64,000 bases of DNA from Phoronis australis (taxonomy: Eukaryota > Phoronida > Phoronidae): contig NMRA01000901.1 in the NCBI GenBank assembly GCA_002633005.1, forward strand, positions 1-64,000, written 5' to 3'. The position numbers were made by a program, and so were the translations under genes. Positions 10,701 to 22,449 of the stretch are shown here, piece after piece. Positions within the stretch are counted from its first letter, which is position 1. Every line of letters starts with the position of its first letter. The notes under the pieces are model-generated. The model was not told the DNA's origin and ran no database searches. It saw nothing but the letters and a program-made list of their open reading frames with translations.

Positions 10701-13700
10701 TATTTTGCTAAAGCTTTATTAAAACATTGTGAAGTGTGAATGTGAGACCAAAGCTCTGCCGAAATGTTAGATTAATTTTTTAAAACAGGTCCCAGGAATG
10801 TACGTGCATCAGGGCACTAGAAATCTTGCTATTGCTCTTGGACTGGGGTATTTGCTATATGTACATGGGATTTGTCGTTATGGAATAATATTGCCGCCTA
10901 GAAGTCAATAGCAGATTTTAATGTCATTTTCAGCACTTCAATTTTATTTTCGTGGACGTGAATTTCTTTTTCCATGAGGATTTCCATATAGTGTGCTTTC
11001 ATTAAAGTATGCATTTTCGAGTTGTCTTGAGACAGAGGAACAAAACTTGTTGATGATCCAGTGTAGCGGTTACGTCGAAGCCAGGCGCTAGAACTGTGTT
11101 CTTAGCTCTTGATACATGTACATAGCAAACAATCAATAATGACGCTAACTTGAGATTGGAAAACATTAGTCCCCTAGTTGGATGGTAAATTTGTTTAGAC
11201 CAGTTATGAATGCATTGGCTGATATAAAAGTCAAAAAATTGAATCCTCTGTCATCTACGACTAATTCCATTAGCGCAAACGTATGGAGCACTGTGGGGCA
11301 TCAGTACCTGTTTATTGATAAAAGCTCAGGATATGGTCAATTTAAAAGCTCATTTCGGTGTCGCAGCCCCCGTGTTCGTTGGAAGGTGCCTACAGGCTGT
11401 AACTCATGTTACTGGCTAGTAATGAAATCCGTTAGTGCCGGTACTGAAATCAATTTCGGTTTTAAAACACATTTTCCATTAACAGGCAGTCATACCATTA
11501 AAATCAGCTCAAACACTCTAAAATTCGAAGATTTCTCTTTGGATTGTCAAAACCACTACAGTCAGTTTCTATTGAATTTGTTAAGACATTGAACTGTTTT
11601 TTTCCTCTTCTTCATAATTTAGGGCTTCAAAAATTGATTTTTTAGATTTAAAACGTTCTAAATTTCACAATTTTTACAAATATCGATAGATGCCGATTCA
11701 TAGAAAATTCGATCTAATAATGATGTTCTTAAAATGTGCCATTCAACTAGTGATTCTGCATTGCCATAGTGTGAAACTTTTGTGTATTTTTTGAAATTAC
11801 TTCTAAGAACTATTTTTGATAATGTTGTTGACTTAATTTGCGACATTTTGCGATCACTGTAACAGTGTGTGGATTAATCACCATGCTTTTGTAAAGTATA
11901 ATATTTTGTACTTTAAAAATCATCAAAACAAAATTGACCCTCCTCCCCATCTAAAAACATGGGTGATAAACATGATGCAGCCCACAACCCACGGCCTACA
12001 TGTAGCATGTATACACGACTATTTCCAGTGAGATTTTAAACAAAAACCTACAGGGTGTAATAGTAACGTAGGCATCTACTTAAGTCAAAATAGGCCCCAA
12101 TATTATTATTATCACAGACATATCTAAATCATTCATTTTAAACGTTTCGAGCTAATAAATGGCACGTACCTCAGTGCAAGGTTAATGTAATTAATTAGCA
12201 ATTATCACTGTTGTGAAGGCTATAAATTAATAACTAAGCTGCAATTGTAGACATTTTGGATGAACACATATGTACAAGCATATACATCTAAATGTGCAAC
12301 ATGATTCTCTCTAATCAGGAGCCAAACTTTTAGTTTGCCTAATAGAGGCAGAAACTTCAGATTTTGAAGACTGTCAAATTCTGTTGATGAGCTCACGGTG
12401 ATACTAAACGTTATTGATGCTGGAGTTTTCAACGGCATAGCAGCACACTTCCCGGCATACTTTTATATAGGACAACAGATCAATGAGGAGGCGTTGTAAA
12501 CATGATCCAGTTGACTTGATAAGATAAGTCAGACAGGTACACGACTTCTACGAATTCAAACACCTTTACACCAGGTACTGACAATGTACCCCAATTCGAT
12601 GCGAATCCAAACTGTAAAGCTCTCGATGCTTTATGGAAAGCCTACGAAAATGACACACTGTCGAGAACACACGTTGAGAATGGTTTACAGCATGTGCATC
12701 ATCTTTTAACCACAAAACTGTGCAATTTCCTGCAATTTTTCCCTTTCTTACTCAAGCAGAAACTAAGAAATGTTAGCACATTTGTCCAGTAATTATTACA
12801 AATATACAGTTACAAAAATAACAGTTAAGTTCAGAAAGTATGAATGATCTGGGGATCAGAATGACCCTGTTTTGAGATAGTAAGCTTTAGTTTCCATTTC
12901 AAATTGTAAAGTAGAATCTGCCCAACGTCGCCTACAATATACATTATTCTGGTTCACAGAAGTTTCTCGTAAGTTGAGACCAGATACGAATAAAAAATGT
13001 GTGATTAGTATTACAACTTCAGGTGTTTTACGAAACAAATTGGCTATAATCAACTTGCCAAGCAATCAGTCTCCACGGGCCACAAGCCGCTTCCGGCAGC
13101 CCTCTCGTTTAGTAGCACAAAATTAACCTCCGGTTTAGGGTAATCAAAATGCATGAATGTGTATTGACAATAAAAGTTCATTGTACAATGGTAAGATATC
13201 ACCTGTATAAATTGTAAGCGATTATTTGGATTCCGCTTCGAGCGTTAGATTTATATCATAATGCTTACTTATCATTCTTGTCATGGAACTTAGTGTTACA
13301 CGTTATGGCTGACGCAGATAGACTCTTCAGAAAGCAACCTGAAATGAACAATAACAGCTAACTTGAATAAGAGTTTTAGTGTACGAAAGCAATGAGGGCA
13401 ATTCGCAAAGAGACGGGGAAACGGTACAATGGGAGAGGAAATGGTCAGAGGGGTAGGGGAATGGAGACTGGAGAGGGAGACAGGACGGTGAAACGAAAGT
13501 GTGCGGAAAGAGACATGTAGACTCACGAGTTCGGTGGAGAGATACAGAGAAAATCGTTACAGATGGACTCTACCTTCCTTATAAATTCTTGATCCACAAC
13601 GTCAGTTAGGATACACTTTCACCTGGTTTTATCTGAAGTTATCTGTGTTAATATTGCTTTCATTTATAGTTGTCCTTTTGGATGCTAGGAATACTGTGAC

Positions 13701-15100
13701 ATCGAACAAAAGGCGAGTACCACAGAATAAAGTTTATTGTCAATTTCACACATACATGTATCCTGATTGGGTATTTTGGTTGTCCTTTTGTCAACATCTT
13801 ATCAATTTTGTACTTTCGGGTATATATCGAAGTTACTAAAACATATGTAGTTCCTGCAAAGACAACTGTCTGAAACTAAGCTTGATTGCAGCTTCGCTGA
13901 AAAATTTTGGCGCGTTAGTATGAACTAAAATAACTTACTCTTCCCACTGGAAATCCAAGATTTTTAAAATCCTTCAGATGTCTCTCAATGTGGGGTTGAC
14001 ATCGAATTAATTTTTTTTCTTTAGCAGTAAGTGAGAACTTATCGACAAATATGTTAATTACCTGCACAACTATAGATGTTTGGCAGTTAAATTATGTAAT
14101 TTCTGAAAGTATTTTTTAAAATGCTCGCGTAACCTCTTTTTAATTTGTAGCACTCTGACATAACTGCGTAATTGATGTGTTGATGACAAAACAACAGAAT
14201 CAGTTTTTTAATGTATAAATGCTGAACACCAGTTATGCCACAGCAATTTGCAGTCTGTTTCATTTTCGTTTTCTGGAAACTTTAGCCAAATCTGAGCATG
14301 CAAAGAAATCCAAAACAGCCCAATTTTGCTCTTTCGACCGCCTTGACATTTTGCATCTGCATACACTGTAACAATAAAACTGACCACGCAAAACTGTGCC
14401 TAGACTATGTTTTAGAATTGGAAATATTTTGAAATGTGACCAACAGTTTCTTGCGTTGTTTCATTTTGACTAAATAGTGAGATACATGCAGGTTCCCACA
14501 ACAAATATGTCTGTAGCGATTAATGTAGAGCATGGGAGGCTCAACAAAAATATCACCGACTGGTGCCTGATCCCATGCAAGATTTTCATAAATTCTAACA
14601 CTTCCTCGTAATTGCTCGTAGGACGCTGACAGGAAGGTTGAAATGATCTATAATATATTGCTAAAAGTATTGCATTGAGTAGGTTACATCCCCTAGTCAT
14701 CGTACATGTATGTAAAACGATTAGTCTTTTTGAAATATAGTACGGTTTTAAAACATCTTATTATACTTTTAAAAAAGATTAATTGTGCTGTTAAAACATC
14801 TTACTATTTTTTTAAAAGACTAATTGTTCCCACAGAAGACTAGAGACACATGCTTGCCGCATGAATATCTTTAGATAGGCGTATCTATTTTCACTTTGTT
14901 TTTGATTTCTTTCAATAAGCATGATGGTACACATTTATCGCTAACCGGCTGATGGGGAGCAAGATACCGTATGCGTGCAACACGTACATGTATTTTTTCC
15001 AACAAAGACGCAACAAAAGAAAACAATATTAGTGTCCCATTGGGCGATAACCATGCAACACGCTTAAAGTCCTTGTCTCACGCGTTGTTAACCCTTATTA
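7800..15100. other. 7.3-kb unassigned region
   Basis: The minus-strand paralogue should have introns or 5' exons here (its module exon is at 3362), but none could be identified. The longest open frame (11182-11592, 136 codons, plus) has no recognisable domain, no splice-site support and AT-driven composition. A purine-rich stretch occurs around 13390-13510. An imperfect 44-nt tandem pair occurs at 14740-14828. Nothing else was recognised. Confidence 0.5.
14740..14828. repeat. Imperfect direct repeat of about 44 nt
   Basis: Two adjacent units share the pattern TTAAAACATCTTA, a T/A tract, AAAAGA.TAATTGT. A minor local duplication. Confidence 0.6.
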
Positions 15101-15119
15101 CATGGTTAGAAGATGTTAT

Positions 15120-15480
15120 AAGGATCCAAGAAGTACCTACCCCATAACTAATACACGATCCGAACGCGCCATTCACGATTCGCACCCGAAGAAACACCGC
15201 CATTTTGAACTTGCCGCGAACCCGGAAGTACAATTCATTCAGGAACCCAGGCCGAGAAAACGCCGTCAGTGCGACTCGAGCAGTGCCTGTGTACTGTTAC
15301 CAGCCAGCAAACGGGGATACAATGATCGACAGCGCACCTTAATTTTAATAAAATCAAACTACAGACAATTTTATCGAATTTGCTGAAGAAATGTGGCGAA
15401 TAAATTTTGACATAAATTATTTTGCCAGACTCGGGACCGCAGCCTATCGGACCCTGTGCGGATCGAGACCAGACACTGGC
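15120..15480 (-). promoter_or_regulatory. Candidate CpG-rich 5' end for the minus-strand gene
   Basis: Unlike its surroundings this stretch is CpG-rich. On the minus strand a start codon at 15203 sits in AAAATGGCGG, preceded by CGCGGCAAGTTCA and an ETS-like ACTTCCGGG. This upstream block resembles the one before the candidate start at 20292 on the plus strand (ACGGCAAATTCAAAG then ATGGCG, with ACCCGGAAAT further up). The reading after the start is MAVFLRVRIVNG, which is not a clear signal peptide, and a possible GTAGGT donor follows at codon 21. It is a speculative partner for the divergent gene pair. Confidence 0.2.
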
Positions 15481-16034
15481 GAACGGGTAAATGCATGCGG
15501 TTGCAAGCTGTTTTGTCGAAGCAAAATGGTCAAATGATAAATGCTGCATATATTCAAGGGTAGTTTCAGATACTTGCATGAAATTACGGGCTGGTTAGTC
15601 CTGTGTAACACTGCCGCGGCAGACTTTAGTAAGCCTCAGTCGTCAGCTACCAGTGAAGACTATAGTCAAAATACAGCTTGTTAATAGGCCTATACAGGCG
15701 TGCGTTCAGTAGACGCTAGGACCTACGCTAGGACCTTGCTAAAACCTAGACAAAGTCACGTGTTCTTATTCAAAATACACGGCGAAATCTCACGTATTCT
15801 CCCGAAGTCTTGCTTTTTAGCGAGGTCCCAGCGTTACTGAACGGGAGGCAGCTTTGCGCCAAGACTACCCTTAGGCCTAACTGGTCGCTGGCCACAAACA
15901 CAAAAAACACGAAAATTGAACAAAGTTTCTTTTTTGTAGCAACGTTTGTCAAAATGTATCAACGTTAAATCTTCACAAATTACAAAGTAGCCGACTGAAC
16001 ATGCCTTTCAGTTCAGCAAAAGTCGACATTGTAG

Positions 16035-16124
16035 NNNNNNNNNNNNNNNNNNNNNNNNNNNNNNNNNNNNNNNNNNNNNNNNNNNNNNNNNNNNNNNNNN
16101 NNNNNNNNNNNNNNNNNNNNNNNN
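16035..16124. other. Assembly gap (90 N)
   Basis: A run of 90 ambiguous bases. Real length and content are unknown, so any exon here would be missed. Confidence 0.99.
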
Positions 16125-19100
16125 AACTAAACACCAATGCTATTTTAACATACTAAGTACGCGTAACATTCCAAAAAAATCAACGACCACAAACTACAAA
16201 CTATAAATACACTACATATGCAAACGAATCACGATATATTACTAATAAAACAATATAATGAAGACTTTTCGAGCAAGCCATAGCACATTCAGTTACAAGG
16301 AAAAAATGGCGGCATTCAGGACAAGTTCCTGAACTGATGAGCCGGAAATGTGGGTACGGAAATAACCGATGACAACCGGTAATCATACGCTCAGAGAAAA
16401 GGGTCAAATACGGTTGAAAAATCGCTTTTGGCAAGAAAGGCGAAAAGAATGTAAAGAAAGGGTGTCGAAAATAAGATTTTATGTAGTAAGTATTTTCGGA
16501 TACTAGAACCACATGGGCAGTTTGCAACAAGGACTTTAAGCCTGTGTCATGGATCTGGCAAGTTAAACAATAGTTTGTGAAATCTATAAGACATCATTTG
16601 GCACGATATGAGCAAAAATTGCCGTTTTGGAGCCTGAGTAGCTGGGACACCTATATTAATAAGGCGGGAACCAACGGAAGCCCACCAAGAGCGGGCCCTC
16701 TAAATTAATATTTAACGCTTTCAGGCGGGGCTTCTATTTTAGTATAGGTGTCAAAACTTGAAGCTTGGCAATGGATTTTTTGGCTTGTATGTTTTTTTGT
16801 CATAAATACATGCAAGCACGAATGCTTTGCTAATTTAATTGAACTGTGAGGAAATTGGCTTCATTCTGACGATGACCAGTGTAAAGTTGGTAGTTACCGA
16901 TAAATGCTTGTCAAACTGAACATCGCATACGTCTGTCTATCGCTTTGTATGCGACCTAATTTCCTTGGGTTTGAGGCTAAAATTATGCCGGCCATAGAAA
17001 CAGATTAGAGGATTGTTGAGAAAATATTGCAGCGAGGAATCAGGGTGCATCTGAATACATTAAAAGCAAGACAAAATGCCTAAAAAGAAGTCAATTTTGC
17101 CACTACGTGCGTTATGTTACTTTATTAGCGAAGGTGCGATGGTGAGGAGACTTTTAGCGAGGCAACGAAAGCTATGGAGTACTTGCAATCATACGAGCAA
17201 CAATGGATCCAACTGCTGTCTTGCAGTAGACAATATGCACCTTGGGAGAATCTTGCTTCTTTGTTTTATGATACGCAAAAAGAGCGAATCATTTCCCTCC
17301 AACATGTTGAACCACAGTTGCGAATTACTGGCCCGAACACACAAATGGTCAAATGTTCTTCCATTTCTTAAGACGGAAAATTTTGGATATGTATTGCTCA
17401 ATTGTTGCTTTGGTGGATTGGGTGGAATGCTAAAAGAAATGCAATCATCCCCGAAGAGACTCGTGCCATAAGTCATACCGCACTCACACCACTCCGCACG
17501 ATGTTTCTAACCATTTGCTCATTCCACTTGCCACTGGAAAGAATTCTGCGTATCACGCAACATTCGTAATAATTCGCACACGGTTTACAAAAAATATAAC
17601 AATTACACGAACAGTACGCACATATCCACACACGTTTCCCACGACGTCCAAATAATCCGACTGCAGCTTGCACGCTCACAGAATAGCAATTTTCACACCC
17701 AAGCCTGCAAATTGTCACTGCCCCGCTGTAAATCATCTCAATATTCGAGTAGTTTGTTCTTAGCTTTATTGCCAATTTCTTTGCATTCGGTTGACAAATG
17801 ATCCCGTCGTGAAAGACTTAACCTTGTCGAGGTTACGGGAACTTCAAAAGCGTGTTAGCATTCTCAATGTATTTCCCCACACCTGTCCAAGGGGGGGATA
17901 AAAGATTGATAGTGTTTCATTAGACCGTTACACACTTCCATCACCCAGTTTGTTCATTTACAAACGATTGGTGAAATCATTAATGCCACGCATAACTAAT
18001 GAGTAACGATTTTGGCCATATTGCACCGAAACTTGTGAGTTTAATTCGGATAAGACATTTCCCAACAATAGCCTTACATGTAGCATTTGACTATTGCAAG
18101 GAACAACTCTGTGAATGGGCCCCTGGAAAACACGCATTGCAGTGTACATGAAAGACCCTAGCAATACTAATGGTGCTTTTTACATGAGTGGTTTTCAAAA
18201 AAAGAACTTCGATTAATTCCACGAATCAAAAGCAAGAATTGTTCAAAACAAACACGAAAGATTAATTTAGAAAACTGATACAGTTGCATAAAGCGCTTAC
18301 TTGGTCAACAACTTCTCATGCGTTGACAATGGGCTTACTGATGAATAGATCTAAGTAAAGCTCCCGAAGATGTGTTCCTCAAAATGAATTGAAACTATCT
18401 AGACAGTAAGGCAGTGGAGATACTCTCATGAATATGCTACTCCTCAAGCTAAATTTGAGCCACAAATCATGAGTTGAGCGTATTCCAACGACACCATTTG
18501 GTGGTGCACGTAAATGTAGGCAACAACACGAGATAGTGTTGGCTGAAGTTGATGGCAAAACAAAATGTACTTACCCAGAAGGTAGAGTGACGCAATCAGT
18601 GATGCCTTATAAGACACCATTTCGAATAAAACAGACTCGAGTTACTTCCTAGTAATGATCGTACGTACATATACACGAATATAAGATGCTCAACCGCACA
18701 ATGTAACAGAATTAACCCAAATTGCCCTCAGTTATCCTTAGAAGAAAGTTGAGCTAGGTTGAATCACATTGTTTTGACTTCTTGGTCTTAAAACAACTGC
18801 AATACGATGCCACATTGATGTTGGTTTCTAAATCCCTTCCCGTTGTCATAAACTACCCAGGTGACTGTGATAAAGTTTGACCCTACATCGAAGTCCTCTT
18901 CAACCAGGCGTTGTATGGTTTTACTCTGATAAGGTACGTGGTGGTTGGCCAACAACAGATAACGTATCGGTACTGACATCGATAAGACAGTAAAATAAAA
19001 CATTTTAAACTTCCTTGTAACTGCGATGGAGTGAATTGCGTGTATTTTAGATCAATAAAGGAATCGTGTTTTGTTATTTTTTAACTACATGGTTCTGCGG

Positions 19101-20250
19101 ATCGATTGCATATAAGCGGTCGCCATCTGATACAGCTCATGGTCAAAACATTTATTCACATTTAAACACATTGGTATGAGTCGATAAGTTTGGTTAATTT
19201 GTTCTATTTATGTGAAACGTCTGCCTAAATCACATTTGTGTACATGCGTTACTGAAGAATCAAGATGTTACGTTGTAAGCTCAATGTGTTTGACATGCAC
19301 TAAAATTTTGTGATTAGTTTGCGGTGTGTACAATCTGCTGAGTGAAAAGAACCCTAGTGCATTCTGTGCCACTTACTGGGTATAGTAATGTGGTAAACAT
19401 TAATTACTAAATGTACAAGTAACCGCAACAACTGGTGATTTGATCAATTAACGGAGTTACTTGGCAACGATAGTGTCAATATGGGACATCTGGATTGTCC
19501 TCAGTTTAACTTCAAGGTTTCAAAACTTGTGTATCAGGGTTGCTATTGCAAACAATGTAGTCATTCATGTCATTAAAAACATATGTATTAGTTAGTTAAA
19601 CACAACATGGCTACGGTTCTACATGCAGTTTCTTTTATACCCCGACATTTGATTGATATCACCGAGCACTCGCAGATTTCAACAGTTCCTTCGGCATGAC
19701 GTCATTTGAAATTAGTGCATAATATCCTGCTGCAAATGTTAGTTTTCATCAAAATCCGTCAAACTGTGCCCGTCTTCGTCAAAAATATGGCAAAGTAAAT
19801 TAACAAATTGACAGAAATTGTGACTGTCAATTTTTTGCTCCAGCAATTCCGTGTAGTTACACGCCGCTTGCGGTCAGGTTTGAGCCAATATCGTCACATG
19901 AGCATCAACTGACACTTGGCACTCACTTATTACTTAACTGGGGGGATTTCCGTTGCTGCTCGGTCCTTCTATCGTTAAAATTGATAATCAAAATTTGCAG
20001 CCCTTATCTTGGAGGATAAAACACAAGGCGTTTAGTGTTACAATGGGGTCACGCTAAGGAACTTAAGTACTTGACACCAGAACACCTTTAAGAAATGTGG
20101 CAACACCAGTAACATACTACATGTAACACGGAAACGTTAATTGGAAGTTGGATATTCCTGCAATTTTGAGTTTGGAATTCACCGAAATTACACGAGCTCG
20201 TGCTTTTGATAATTTGTTTTGCACTGAATAGGGTTCACGGCATATTCGTT
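16125..20250. other. Unassigned region upstream of candidate first exon
   Basis: Opposing open frames at 17076-17471 (plus) and 17473-17775 (minus, cysteine-rich, 100 codons) attract attention but have no recognisable domain or splice context. No repeat partner within the window was noticed. Confidence 0.45.
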
Positions 20251-20291
20251 CCGCGGATCTTTGGACCCGGAAATACACGGCAAATTCAAAG

Positions 20292-20340
20292 ATGGCGACC
20301 ACCGAGACGGGTTCTATCGTTTTTGCATGTCTTCTAATAT
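20292..20340 (+). CDS. Candidate first coding exon (start of signal peptide)
   Basis: The start codon lies in a good context (CAAAGATGGCGA), after a CpG-richer stretch with an ETS-like ACCCGGAAAT. The frame reads MATTETGSIVFACLLI and ends at a consensus GTAAGT donor in phase 1, the phase used throughout the downstream gene. Joined to the candidate exon 33720-33769 it gives an uninterrupted hydrophobic core of about 21 residues, as in a signal peptide. It cannot splice directly to 36333, because the joined codon would be TAA, so an intermediate exon is required. This is an inference from splice signals and hydrophobicity only. Confidence 0.4.
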
Positions 20341-22315
20341 GTAAGTAATCGCATGTGCACGTATGCAATTAATTATCTACCGTGTTATTCCAGTTTTTTA
20401 CACAGCCTAAATCTATGAAACGCCACAAGTTATTGCGGCTCTAACCCTATTCTGTTAGTTGCAATTGATGAATATCAACTACGATATACATATAAGCTAG
20501 TTTTGTTTTCAGCAATAACGCTGCAAATGAGATTAACCAACAGCTAGAATGTCGTTTCCTCTTAAAAACGAAGTGATTTGTCCATTGTGTGTCCATTAAG
20601 GTTATTTTCACCTTCTTGCCATTATCACGGACCCCTGCGATCCTCCTCAGAGCATTTACATGTATAGCACACCTGCTGAATAACTAGCCATCATCGGATA
20701 TTGAATACAACTATAAGGGATGCAAAATACACCACGAATATCCTCGAAAGCAAATGTAGTGTACCATTTGTGATTTTAGGTACAGGTAGAGCACGTCTGA
20801 CTTTTCCCCGATTTTGATTGAACTCAGATTGTGCTCACCAACTCCCGCACAAGACTTCGCGAAATGGTCCACATTTTGCGTGCTTAATTTCAATAAGATT
20901 TAGAACATGGGCATAACTTACACGCATATGAGGGAAATGTGGTAGTACAAACTGTCAATATCAAATACAACGCGTCAAATGAGGGTAGTATTGCCAACTC
21001 AATGGAAAACAATAAAGCGATTGTGGAACGCAACTGCCCTGTCAAAATTTTTCAAAGTGTTTCAGGCGGGGGTAAATTGTAAAAATTGTTAACCCAAAGA
21101 AATAAAATGTTTTAAAAAATGTCAAGCATCGGCTAAATATGCAGATGAACAAACAGGTCCTTGGTGTGCAGGAACACGGGTTGGGATCCCAATACTTCAA
21201 GAGTCTCAGGTAGACTTACATGTACGTATATAGAGCAGATATTGTCGGACTTTACAATCGAGTTCGAGCTATCCAGTCACTAAGTTCACTGATTCTTGTG
21301 AGAAAAGTTGGTGCGCTGCCGTTCAAATGGAAAACTCTAACACTCTATTTTTCTTAACTATGGTTGTTTGCTGCAAAGAAGGAACCACAATCATATAAAA
21401 CGTTTGTTTCAGGTATGATTTGAAAAACTAGAAACCAACATGTGTGGCACTATTTCTTTCGGATAAATTTACATGTTTGCTCCCTCAGGGCGACTATGTT
21501 GTTACCTCTTCAGTATTTGAACTTTTATCTCGGCAACACATGCTTGAAGAAAAAAAGACGTTAAGAGAGACAACCTGTGTCACGATTAAAGAATTCTTCT
21601 GATGCAGCTCTACACTGAAACAATTTTGTCGTTGACAGCAAGATACCGTCCGGAAGTACTTGAACGGTTGTTCATGGTAAACTTGTTCGCGCGGAATAGA
21701 ATTAATCAGGCACAGTGTGTTGTTCACTAAAACAAGAGAGACATTAGAAAACATAAATACCGTTCACGAAGACGCTTGTATTTAGTAAAATGAAATTAAT
21801 TGCTCTATTTAAGTATCAAATATATTTACGATCGCCCTAGTATTTTTCACCTTGTGCCTGTTGAAGTGAAATTCTACTGGGTACAGAAACATGTAGTAGC
21901 GGTTCCTAAATGTACATGTATTGCAAATCCATTCCTCACACTTAGTAAAGGACAGTAAATAGCGTACTCCATTTCCCCACCTCTCTCTTTCCCACGATTC
22001 CTGGCTCATGTCCTTTCAAGTACATCCCTTCTCTTTCAATGACTCTACATTCATTGTATACCATAATCATGAACATCAAAGAGCCGCCCAACCCAAAGTC
22101 CTCCACTTTCCTTACCTGGGCTCTTTTCCCTCACCAACATTTTTTTCTCTATTTTCCTGATTCCTCAAAATGTAGTAAATGGTCAGCATTTATTGCATGC
22201 GCGCTTCCAGCCTTCAATATGGGATGGCTCGAATTCCTTTTGTTACCAAAAGAGCAGGCGGACTGATAAAAAAACGGCATCACCGCGATTTTGCGCGTTT
22301 GAGCATGTTTAGTGG
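20341..22315. other. Unassigned sequence, possibly first intron
   Basis: If 20292-20340 is exon 1, this is the start of its intron. No domain, repeat pair or RNA was recognised. Confidence 0.45.
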
Positions 22316-22317
22316 AC

Positions 22318-22440
22318 GTTTGCCTCATTTTCTTAGACTTTTTGTCTCTCAGAGGCGGACCTTTTTGCCCACTTCGCCAAATGGGGGGAGGGGCTCCTTC
22401 GAGCCTGCAGAGCCCAACCCCCTGGTTGCACGCATGTATT
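22318..22440 (+). repeat. Dispersed repeat with CTTCGCCAAATGG core, copy 2
   Basis: Contains GCGGACCTTTTTGCCCA, CTTCGCCAAATGG, CTTCGAGCC and TTGCACGCATG in the same order as 3652-3830 (inverted) and 61058-61135. It is distinctly GC-richer than its flanks. Confidence 0.55.
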
Positions 22441-22449
22441 GTTATCGTT

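Noticed and set aside
17473-17775. Cysteine-rich minus-strand frame of 100 codons
   Set aside because: Cysteine spacing matches no zinc-binding or EGF pattern I know, and there is no splice context.
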